A stretch of DNA of 64,000 nt from Monodelphis domestica (taxonomy: Eukaryota; Chordata; Mammalia; Didelphimorphia; Didelphidae): NCBI RefSeq assembly GCF_027887165.1, contig NC_077228.1:212525635-212589634 (forward strand). The letters are read 5' to 3'. Position 1 is the stretch's first letter, and each line of letters begins with the position of its first letter. Below, piece by piece: positions 35,673 to 45,205 of the stretch. The notes below the pieces were generated by a model. The model had not been told where the DNA came from and did no database searches. It worked only from the letters and a program-made list of their open reading frames with translations. The position numbers and the translations under genes are program-made.

Positions 35673-36120
35673 TGAGACAGACAGACAGAAGGAAAGACAG
35701 AGACACACAGAAAGACAAAAAGAAAGAATGAGAATAAGACAGAGAATAAGATTGAGAGTGACACAAAAATAGACAGAGAGAAGGAGAGTGAGACAAAGAG
35801 TGAGTGACACAGACATAAAGAGAGAAAATGCGGGTGAGACTGACAGAAAGATGTAGACAGACAGAAAGAGAAAATGAGGGTGAGAGGGAGAATTCGGGTG
35901 AGAGTGACACAGACAGAGAGTGAATGAAGGTGAGACAGAAAGAAACAGAATGAGATTGAGTGACACAAAGACAAAGACAAAAGAAAGAGAATGAGGGTGA
36001 GACACAGAAAGGCACAGAGAAGGAGAGTGAATGTGACATAGACAGACAGACAGAAAGAATGAATGTGAGAAAGAGTGGCAAACACAAAAAGACAGAGAAT
36101 GATGGTGAGACAGAGATATG
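35619..36120. repeat. (TG)n and purine-rich minisatellite
   Basis: (TG)27-28 at 35,621-35,674 is followed by about 450 bases made almost entirely of GAGA/GACA with a recurring GAGAATGAGGGTGAGAC-like unit every 40-60 bases. It opens frames of up to 310 codons on the minus strand, which are artefacts of composition. Confidence 0.9.
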
Positions 36121-36249
36121 AACTCTTGAAACATCCTTCACAAACATGCCCCTCCTTCCACCACTTTTCTAGTCTTCTCCCACTTTCCCCTCTCCCTCAT
36201 GGCATACTTGGTTGCTGAATGAATGACTGCTCCCCTATCCTGGCCAAGG

Positions 36250-36595
36250 GCCTCCAAGTCACAAGAAGGACACTCATCTCCTGAGTCAGGGCATTTTCAC
36301 TGGCTGTCCCCAGGCCTCAAATGTTCTCCTCCTTCCCTCATCCCCACCCTTCTGGATTCCCTGGTTTCCTCCTAGCTAAAATCCTACCTTCTCTAGGGAG
36401 CCTTTCCCAGTTCCCCTCTGATTATTTATGTCCCACTTATTCTGTTACAAAGCTTAATTGTACACAGTTCTTTGCGTGATTTCTACATTCTATGACCCAG
36501 TGAGCTCTTTGAAAGCTAGGACTGTCTTTTGCCTCTCTTGGTACTGCCAATGCAGCACATAGTAGGTACTTCATAAATGTCTATTGACTGCCTGG
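36250..36595 (+). repeat. L2 LINE 3' end, well preserved
   Basis: GAGCCTTTCCCAGTTCCCC, GTCCCACTTATTCTGTTAC, CCAGTGAGCTCTTTGAAAGC, AGCACATAGTAGGTACTTCA, ending TAAATGTCTATTGACTG. Confidence 0.85.
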
Positions 36596-36675
36596 CCATC
36601 TATACTAGCTCTGACAACCAGCTTTTGCGGTGTCCAAGATGTCCAAAGAAGTTTAAACCGAAGTGCTACCAACAT

Positions 36676-36860
36676 GGGGCAGCTAGATGGTCCGGCTAGA
36701 GAGCCAGGCCTAGAAATGGGGGTCCTAGATGCAAATATGGCCTCAGAATCTTCCCTAGGCAGATCACTTAACCCTAGCTGCCTAGTCCTTATTGATCTTT
36801 CTGCCTTAGAACCAGTACTTAGCATTGATTCTAAGATAGAAGAAAGGGGTTTAAAAAAGT
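36676..36860 (+). repeat. CORE-SINE
   Basis: Plus copy with head GGGGCAGCTAGATGGTCCGG and a small loss in the CORE. Confidence 0.88.
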
Positions 36861-38640
36861 ACCACCAAAAATTGATGCTCCCCAACTCCTAATCTGGAAG
36901 AATTGTCACCCTGACTAATGTCACACCAGTCACAAGAGAGGAGGGTCAGCTAGGACAATAAACATGACAGTTCTTGGGAAGGTGAGGGTGGGAAAGATCT
37001 GGCAGAAATTAAGAGCTCCTCCTCCTCCACTATCTCTGCTACTACATTCAATTAGATTTAACCACAACTCAGTCCCAGATTATTTATTAAGGAGGGCTGG
37101 TCAGGGATGAAAGAGAGAGAAGATCTTCTACATTCCAACAGGCTTAGAAATTAGAAAGTCAGATTGCAGCTATTCAAACCTCAAGTTCTCTAGGCCTATT
37201 ATACATGAGACCAGATAAACCAGGATCCTTGCTAGCCGTCAAGCATAATATTCTCTATCTCCTACCTTTGCACAGGTCTGGAATACAGCTCCTCTTCACC
37301 TCTGCCCTCTAGAAGCCCAACTTTGTCACAGTTCATTTCCTATGCCATCTGAAATGTGTCTTATCTGCTCTCCCTAGCTGCCTGTGCCTCTCCTCCAAAA
37401 CTGCCTTGTTTATACATTATCCCTCTTGAGAAAATGCAAACTTCTTTAGGGAAAGGGATTCACCTTTGTTTTTGCACTTCTGAGAACCGAATCCATAGAA
37501 GCAGTTTAATAAAAAGCCTGTTATTGATAATTAAGGTTTAGCTGCCTCTCCACCACCATAGCAGCATGGGAAGATAAACACGCTAAGACTTCAAAGCAAA
37601 AGGCAGCAGCCAGAGGAAAAATTCTAGAGAAATAAGAGCTCAGGTGGGGGAAGTGAAACCCCTGGATCATTTCCCCACCTCAACTCACTCCAAAATTTCT
37701 AGCTTCCTTTTTTATTCCTTCTGGGATAGTGGGGATGTAGAGGAAATGGTCAAAAATGAGAACCAAGCACCTGGAAAAAAGAGGTGGGCTTATGCACAAG
37801 AAAAAGTCAAGGCCAGCATTCCAAGCATGTTTTGGTCAATAAAACAGGGTTTCAGTTGGATGATATGGGGTGAGTTTTATGAGAGCTTCACATTCAGAGG
37901 CCCAGTTCCATTCCCAAGCCTTCATCCCTCTCTTGAGTTTTGACAAATAACTACAAGAATATACAGGGCATTTTCAAGAAAAAAGTCAGCATGAAGGATG
38001 TTCAGCTAGAAGGGGTTTCCCATTTTGCCTGACTCAGAAAAAGTTTGAGCAAAAGTGTGTCTCAGGTTAAGATTCCTCCGGCACTAAAAGAGCAAATGCT
38101 CAGGGTTCTCTGTCCGAGGTGGGAGCCCTGTCCAATGGCCTGGCACCCTGAGGATTTTCCTGACCTGCTTTAAGGAGATTATCTGGCTCTGATGCTGGCC
38201 TGAGCCCCACAGCACCCAAGCACTATTCAATAGCATTCCCAGGATGTCCTCCTACTTTAAAGGCTGGGCTCAGGAGTACACTCTGCCCTCCTCTAAATTC
38301 CTGAGAGACATAGTTAGGAACAGAGAGCAGTCACCTTTGAAGCCTCTCCTAGACCAAGAATTCAATTTAGGTCCTTTGAAAAGGAAAGAATGAGGTGATT
38401 CCTCAGAATGCCAACACAAAGTTTTGCACAGCACTTAATAAATGCTTTTTTTGCCTCCACTCTAGCCATACTCCACAACAACTTGCCCTTGGAACCAAAT
38501 GTCCCAAAGTCCCTGGGCTCTATAAGGTGAGCTTTCACCTTATTTTGTCTCCACACTGCTTCCAGGCCATCTCCAAACCAAGTAGGTACCAGAAAATACC
38601 TCCCTCCTCACTTCACTTTCCAACTCTTTACTGATGCATT
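36861..38640. other. LLGL2: Repeat-poor part of LLGL2 intron 1
   Basis: Apart from a possible L2 remnant (37,280-37,460) I see no repeat in about 1.8 kb. No convincing coding frame; a 99-codon plus frame at 37,644 is unremarkable. Confidence 0.45.
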
Positions 38641-39030
38641 ATTACATGATAAAATATATTGGGATGGAAGCTCCTTGAGGGCAATGATGGTCTAGCTCGC
38701 TTGCCCTTAGCACATCATAGTTCAGAAATTAATCAATGTTTTTGCATTCATTCCTTCATTCCACTGCTGGATCTCCCTCAAAGAAAGCACGCCAGATTTC
38801 TGGAGCAGGCCACTATGAGGCCAGTGCAACGGGGAGCAGAGTCCCTAAACACACGCCCTTCCCTCTCCTTTCTTTGGTCCCTGTATGACTTTGGACAAGG
38901 CAATTAACTAGCCCCTACTTCAGCACCGTACCCTAGGGCACCTCATAGATGTTTAATAATAAGCTGCTCAAGGTTGGCCCCCAGGCAAGAGGGTGGGATG
39001 AAATGACCTCCAAGTTTCCTTTAGGAAAAT
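38641..39030 (+). repeat. L2/MIR-type remnants
   Basis: GGGATGGAAGCTCCTTGAGG with TTGCCCTTAGCACATCATAG (38,660-38,740) and a MIR-like piece after 38,880. Confidence 0.55.
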
Positions 39031-39344
39031 CTCTTCACACTGGCAGTAAATATTCAGGATTCATTATGTATTACTTTTCTTCAGAGTAGGTACAAATCCT
39101 GACTGAAGAGATTTGGGCAGCAAATTTTAAAAAGTCACTTAAGACTAAGAAGTTCCTTGGCTCATACCAGAGAAATTCCCTAAGCAACTAATGAAGGACC
39201 CTTCTCCCATGATCCTTCACAGGGCCATGAAAAGCCACAGGCCTTGGTTGGAAGGCCAAGTCCCAGATCACTAGGCTCCAGGGAAGACGTTTTTAACTCC
39301 AGAAGGTCTGGTTGTCTGTGTTCTTTTCCCCAAACTCAAATTCT
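39031..39344. other. LLGL2: Unassigned intronic sequence
   Basis: Nothing that I can name. Confidence 0.4.
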
Positions 39345-39738
39345 TAACCTGGGCTCCGTAAATTTGTTTTAAAAATATTTTTATAACTGTATTTCAATAT
39401 AATTTGTAATGATGTATTTTATGTATTTAAAAACATCAAAGGGGTCCATGACCCAAATAAAAGTGAATAAATCCCTGCTCTAGAACATAAATTTTCAGCC
39501 CAGGCCCTAGGAGCTCCAAGAACAAGCATATAATTTGTTTTTGAAAGCCCTTACCTTCAGTCTTGGAATAAATACAATACTGTTTATTGGTTCCAAGGCA
39601 GAAGAGCGGTAAGAAGAGTGGTAAGGGCTAGGCAATAGGGGTCACCCAGCCAGGAAGTGTCCCAGGCCACATTTGAACCTAGGATCTCCACTCTCCAGGC
39701 CTGGCCCTCCATCCAGTGAGCCGTCTAGCTTACCCTAA
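39345..39738. repeat. Old repeat (unnamed) and CORE-SINE
   Basis: 39,345-39,482 is a plus copy of the unnamed family (AGGGGTCCATGACCCAAATA with one base less). 39,545-39,738 is a minus CORE-SINE with a local duplication (AAGAGCGGTAAG, AAGAGTGGTAAG). Confidence 0.75.
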
Positions 39739-40384
39739 AAGTATGTAAGTTTTACACTTTATAGGACAACGAGGCAACCAGGACACTCTAGAGATAGAAC
39801 AAGGATCTCTACCACATATTAACAGATAGATCTAATCACAAATAGACAAGCAGCCAAAGCCTAAATGCCAAGACTCAAAACATGATAGATTCCAGGTAGC
39901 ACTTCTCCAGTGTGGGAACTAAAATCTCCACAAAGTCTTGACTGTAGAATAACGAGGTCCTCTAAAGGGCAATAGGAGGAAGCAGAGCTCTGCCTAATGA
40001 CCTTTAAAATCATAGGAATTTGTAGACCCTGTTTGATAAAATACCTAAAACAGTGAACCTAAAAGTACACAGATTCACATATTTTTCAGTGTTAGCAATC
40101 TGGCTACTTTCAGCAGTGGTCATTCCAATATAACTCAAGCCTTCCTATCTTCCTGTTTAAGGCCTGTGATTAGACCATAGGAAAGACCTGATCTTCCAAC
40201 CACTAATTCTCCTCCAAAACAGAAAAAAGCACACAAAACACAAATCATTTTTTGCATTTGCATTTGCTTTGCAATGAGGGTCTGTCCTTGAGTCAAAAAC
40301 ACAATGCCAACTGAAATTCTACCACTATGCTTTCCTCCTCCTAAAAGTCTAGACTCAGAAGATTTAAAGTTAACAAACAAAAGT
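39739..40384. other. LLGL2: Unassigned intronic sequence
   Basis: About 650 bases with no gene or repeat that I can name. Confidence 0.4.
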
Positions 40385-41600
40385 TTAGGTGATATAATGG
40401 ATAGAGTATTGGACTTGGAACTCAAGAAGAATCAAATTCCTCTCTTGCCTCAGATACTGACTTCATGTGGCCCTGGACTGTCTCTTGGCCTCAGTGTCCT
40501 CATTTGTAAAATGAGGATGATATTAGCACTTAGTTCACATTAGTTGGATAAAATGAGAATACTTTAAAAATCCTTTCATAAACCTTAAAGCATTGTATAC
40601 TTATTTTTTATATTAATCTCTGGTTCCATGCCATACTGCCACCTCAATTTGCCCCACTGCTGAGAGAGGAAAGATATTTTTTCACTCTTCCTCATCCCAA
40701 GTAGCCAACAGTGATCTCAATCCCTCAAAAAACTGCCTAGTAGCATCAGAATGATTTGACCAACCTGCTTCCGATATATTCTAGATATGGCAGCTAGGGG
40801 ATGCAGTGGATTAAATACTGGTCTAAAAGAATCCAAAAGGCTGAGGTTCAAATCCTGTCTCCTGTCAAATCCTGTGACAGCTGTGTGACCCTGGGGAACT
40901 AGCTTGGCCTCATCTACAAAATAAAGATAATAACCTGTAAAGGGCTTTGCAAACCTTAAAGGGCTACATAAATGCTAGCTATTATTATTATAATAGATGT
41001 TTTAATTTGGCTTAGGGGAAACTGTCCAGGGACTAAGAAGAGGCAGAGATTCCTGGCTCTCTTACTGATTTTGTGACCTTGGGTAAGTTGTTTCATTTCT
41101 CAATCCAGTTCTCAGTGAAGTTATGAGTAAGTGGAGAGTGTTAGATTATTTATCAGCTGAAGTAAAGAGGAAAGTGCACTGGATTTGAAGGGAAAGGACC
41201 GGATTTCCAAATTTGACTTGTAACCACAGATCCTAGATAAAAATCCCTTTCCCTCTTACAATATCCTTATCTGTAAAATGACTAGATTATTACTATGATT
41301 CCTTTCCAGCAGCCATGATGAGATGACCTCTAAATTTCTATTATTATCTAAACTCTTCTTTGAAGTCTCTTTCCTGACTATTAGTTGACCCTATGCTCTA
41401 ATAAGGTAATTTTTGTGACTCACTTTGGCACAGTGATAGGCACTGTGGTAAAATAGTAAATTGCTTTCCCCTTCCCCCTTGATTGTGATCTCCTTGAAGA
41501 GCAGGGTCTACTCTTCACTTTCTTTTTAATTCCCAGTGCTTCGGAAAAACGTCTCCAATAAAAAAGCACTTAATACATGCTTACCGTCTGAGCTTCCCAA
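40385..41600 (+). repeat. Cluster of MIR-type SINEs and an L2/MIR end
   Basis: MIR-type copies at 40,385-40,610, 40,790-40,995 and 41,030-41,340 (each with GTAAAATGA- or TTTGCAAACCTTAAAG-like 3' parts), then an L2-like end at 41,395-41,590. Confidence 0.65.
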
Positions 41601-42289
41601 TCTCCCTCTATTTTATTTTATTTTTTTGGTTTGTTCTAGTGTCCCTCTCCTAGTTATTTTTCCTCCCCTGTCCCCACCCCACCTTAGCTAGGGCTAGGAC
41701 TTTCTCAATTGTGTGCTTTGTAGACAAACTGTATTTTCATTGACTCCAAATCTCCCAACGATCACGTAAAGCACCATAAAACCACACAACTTTGCTCCCA
41801 TCCATTACACGTGCGCTAAGGTCTCAAGTAAAAGGCTAAGAGAATTTTGATTTTTCAAATCCAGTCTAAGTTCAAAACAGAGAGGTCAGCTCAGCAATGA
41901 TCCGGGCACGGGAGCTGCCCGCTCAGACCCATTCCAGTAGCAGATAAAGAGTGGGATCGGAAGGCAAGCTGGATGTGAGGACCCTTCTAAACCTCTGTGG
42001 ATCCCCAGGTCTCATTACGACAGTGGCCAAACATTCCAGCCAGATCCACAAATTAAGAATGGCTTCAAAATCTTCCCACCCCCACCCCGGAAATCACTGG
42101 GATTTTCCACTTCTCTTTAAATCTCTATTTCCTATCTTCTCCCTACTTGGTGTGGGCAAAGGTGCCCGACTCCCTGACTTAAGGTCTCAGCTTTTCCACC
42201 CAAACAGTGTCCAAAAGAGTCTAGGAGGGAAGGGGAGGGATGTGTGTTCACACAAGCACCACAGAGAGTGAGAGAGGGCGATACCCAGA
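41601..42289. other. LLGL2: Unassigned sequence flanking the LLGL2 CpG island
   Basis: Repeat-free, with composition rising toward the island. No gene evident on the plus strand. Confidence 0.45.
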
Positions 42290-43560
42290 GAGACGTCGGG
42301 CTTCCTGTGTCTGCTCTGCGGAGGATTAAGAGGCTCCAAGAGTCCAAAGCCCCGGCGCGCAGTGAGCCAGAGGTGAATTGCAGGGGTTAAACGACTCCAA
42401 CAAGTCTCCTCAGAAGGAGAAGAGAACAAGTAAGTAACTCTCCCAATCAGGAAGCAAGAGAAAGTCAGCAAAGCCAGCACCTGGGGTTGGAGGGGGGCTG
42501 GGGGCTCTCTAAGTCCAAGCGAACTCTGGCGTGCCCCTGGGCGAGACTCCCCACCTGTCCCTCCCCAACCTGGGGCCGAGCACCTGTTCCACGGAAGCCA
42601 AACCCCAAAAACGCTTCGGCAAACCCAGAAATCCAAGTTCCGTAACCAATCACAGGCGGATTACGCGGAGGGAAGTTCCGGGCGGCGCCGCTTTTTACAG
42701 GTGCTGCTCTCTCCCAGGGAGTCGCCAGGAGTCCGGACGGTGGGAACCCCAGCTCTAGAGCTTCTACCGGCGGCACTGGAGAAAATTCCTTGGACCCTGG
42801 GAGGGCTTAGCTCCAACTTCGGTCCACGCGCATCCTCGCCCAACCCAGCTTAGGCTGACCCGGCCACCACCCTCCCTCCCCTTCCTGGGCTCCCTGAAAG
42901 GGCAGATCCCCAGGTGGTGGTCCCAGCTCTGAGCGCTCTCTCACCTGCAACCTTAGATCGGCTGCTGCCCCGAGGCCTCGGCGTCACTTGGAGCCAGCAG
43001 CCGGCTCGGCTCAGCTCAGCTGCCCTTCGCCTGGCTCTCGGGCTGCTAGGGAGCCGTCTCCTTCCTGGTCACCTCCACCGCCCGGAGCCGGGGAGTAGGT
43101 GGAGCACGCCCAGTTATTTACATAAAGAACGGGGAGGGGCCCAGAGCCTTCCGACTAACCACGTGGCCCCGCCCCATCCTCCCCAGAAGCACCGACCAGA
43201 GTATATCCCCGAGTCCCGCTCGACGGCCCCCTCGAGACTACCCCGACAAAAGTTCGTGGAACTGAAGAGGAACAGCTGAAGAGCGGGCAAAGACCGCAGG
43301 GAAAGTGGGGGAGGGCAAACATCCAATCCCGAGCTAAGAGCAGGCAAAGGGCGGGGCCAAGAGCTGAGTGTGAATATTCATAAATGGGGCGCCACGCCCA
43401 CCCCTAGATTTACCTGGGAGTACCTGGGAGCCGAACTACTGTCCCCGCCCAACCCGGTGTTCCACCGCTGGTGGGGAAACATGAAGTAGTTCTCAAAAGG
43501 TTGTTCTCTAGTTCTCCAGACCCTCTCCCACTTTCAGCGACGGCGACCGTGGGGAGGGGC
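42290..43560 (-). promoter_or_regulatory. LLGL2: CpG island and probable LLGL2 promoter
   Basis: This 1.2-kb stretch is rich in CG dinucleotides and free of SINEs, unlike the CpG-poor repeats around it. It contains GC boxes (GGGCGGGGCC near 43,350, among others) and a CACGTG E-box near 43,160. It lies about 1.1 kb beyond the TSEN54 polyadenylation signal, where LLGL2 should begin. Confidence 0.75.
42945..43150 (-). other. LLGL2: Candidate LLGL2 non-coding exon 1
   Basis: On the minus strand inside the CpG island there is a strong donor, TTGCAG|GTGAGA, with the last exon base at 42,945. The sequence upstream of it is GC-rich and holds a CACGTG E-box near 43,160. No recognisable reading frame continues into it, which fits a leader exon joined to the exon at 13,085. 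The upper limit near 43,150 is only a guess from promoter-like composition. Confidence 0.45.
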
Positions 43561-44639
43561 ATAAACTCACAAAGTTCCCTTCTGCTAAAGAATTGCTAGC
43601 TGACAAACTGTCCGGTTTCCAGAATGAATGGGGGGTGGGGGGGAAGGGAAGCATTTAAGTGATTGCTAGATGCCTCAAATCACTAAGGATACAAAGATTT
43701 TTAAAAGGGGCAATTTTTGTAGTCAGTGTTTCCATCCTAATAGAAGACATACATTTAAGCCAGAAGTGCCCAGTGGAGAGAGTTGTTTTGGGGAAGTGGA
43801 TGGAGGATTCCTGGGGAGGGGGATAGTGAGATGTCCTGGGTAGATGGCTGGACTTGAAAGGAAGGTGAAGCTTTGACTGACATCTAATTAACTTGAGATC
43901 TCCTCACCAAAACCTCCCCCTAAACTCCTCAGGGCACACGAATGGCATCGATCTGATTTTAACAAGTAGCTGGTAGGGGATAGGGGAAGGAATCTGGGCA
44001 CAGGTTGAGACAGAGAAGCTGCCTGGCAGCCCTTCAGTTGGTAGCAACAGAACCAATATGAGGGAGCTGGTGAATGTGGGAACTACGAAGTCAGGGGGCA
44101 CACGAGGACTCCATGAGTATGTCCCATAGAACAGCTGTTGCCATATGGAGTGATTTAAGAGCCAATGACTTGTTCATAACTCTCTTATATACCCATTTTC
44201 TTTACCCTGGCACCTTGAAAGTTGGCAAGAGCTACCATCCTGTTTATGCAATCCTGTGCTTCAAGAAACTGATCCACCATCTATCACAAAAAGGATAGGA
44301 GCAAGGAGAAGGGGTCCTGAGAAAGGAAAGGGAGAAAGCTAGGGTCTACTCTACTCTCGTTACTCAAAACTCCAAAGCAGAAGAAAATGCTTTAGACTCC
44401 AGTGATGCCAGGATGCCTATTCATTTGGTTCGAGGCAGATAACATTCTTGTCCCTCAGCCCCACACCCCAGAAATGAGTTTAGATGGAAGAATAAAACTG
44501 GATGACATGGGTCTTTGCCCTGCAGGTTAAGAAACAAGGTAAAGATAAGGAATGAGCCCTCCATTGCTTCCAGGTAGAGGAATTGAATGGGCTGAAGGTG
44601 GGAAAGTTAGATTTGACAAACTACCCCAAAACACAGTCA
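43561..44639. other. LLGL2-TSEN54 intergenic region
   Basis: About 1.1 kb between the CpG island and the TSEN54 polyadenylation site. No repeat or gene that I can name; a G run at 43,630-43,645. Confidence 0.55.
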
Positions 44640-45054
44640 CATCAGACATAAGAAAGAGGTTTAATGGCTTTAGCTTTGTCCAGGTTTTCCCAGATGCAAT
44701 CCAAGTTCTCTTACATTAATACAGGACCAAGATTCTGTCATCTGGCCTGTGGGAAGAAAGGTACTAGGTCCCAAGGGCAGCACAGAAGAATCAGAGCAAG
44801 CAGGAAGACTGTCCCCCCAGTAAGGCAATACAACTTGCCTGGCATTTTTCAAGCCTGCTCTTCTGTGAAGGTGGCTTAAGCCGGAATGAACACTGGTAAA
44901 GCACCAGACAAAAAAGTCCAATGCAGGAGACAACTGAAAATGAGGGGTATGAGTGGTAAGTCATTCCTGCCAAAATGGAAGCAACGTTTTTCTCTATCAT
45001 ATTAACTCTGACCTAGGTCAGAGGCTATCAAGATGAGGTCTGGAGGTCAGCTGG
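44640..45054 (-). promoter_or_regulatory. TSEN54: TSEN54 3' UTR with ATTAAA polyadenylation signal
   Basis: Reading on from the stop codon on the minus strand, the first good signal is ATTAAA at 44,665-44,660. Cleavage is expected about 15-25 bases further on. That gives a repeat-free 3' UTR of roughly 400 bases. The signal is the common variant, and no AATAAA lies closer to the stop. Confidence 0.6.
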
Positions 45055-45205
45055 TCAATGTGCCAGGTCCACAGGTAATGTGAAATCTCTGAAGCTATAG
45101 AAAGCAATATCACCATGATCCACCAAGGCGAAGATCAAGGGAACATCCCCGCTCTGGAAAGACAGCCGCTTGAGGGTGCGGAGGTCTGGTACAGGTTCAT
45201 CAAAT
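45055..45205 (-). CDS. TSEN54: TSEN54 exon 11 (residues 499-548) and stop
   Basis: It begins [14 protein letters not shown] and continues [20 protein letters not shown], ending FTLPVDLAH and TGA at 45,057-45,055. The acceptor is CTCTGCAG. A longer open frame runs upstream of the acceptor but is intron. Confidence 0.97.

Larger units (their letters stand above)
1..43150 (-). other. LLGL2: LLGL2 gene, 5' part
   Basis: This is the 5' portion of the gene for LLGL2, a lethal-giant-larvae homologue. The family are WD40 beta-propeller proteins that act at the basolateral cortex and antagonise aPKC/PAR signalling in epithelial polarity. The window holds the probable promoter and non-coding exon 1 (42.9-43.2 kb), a first intron of about 30 kb, and exon 2 with the start codon (12,978-13,085). 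It also holds about 13 kb of intron 2, and I did not find exon 3 there. The introns are packed with SINE and L1 fragments. The end next to TSEN54 and the shared orientation agree with the human order as I remember it. The exact transcription start is inferred. Confidence 0.85.

Noticed and set aside
35202-36147. Minus-strand open frames of 310, 202 and 169 codons, rich in Ser, Leu, His and Thr
   Set aside because: All arise from the TG microsatellite and purine minisatellite. Several frames are open at once and the composition is purely repetitive; no gene.
42421-42435. Plus-strand donor-like AACAA|GTAAGT beside the LLGL2 island
   Set aside because: No partner acceptor or frame; insufficient to propose a divergent transcript.
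42187-42843. Several frames up to 149 codons in the LLGL2 CpG island
   Set aside because: High GC content suppresses stops; no splice logic or recognisable product links them.
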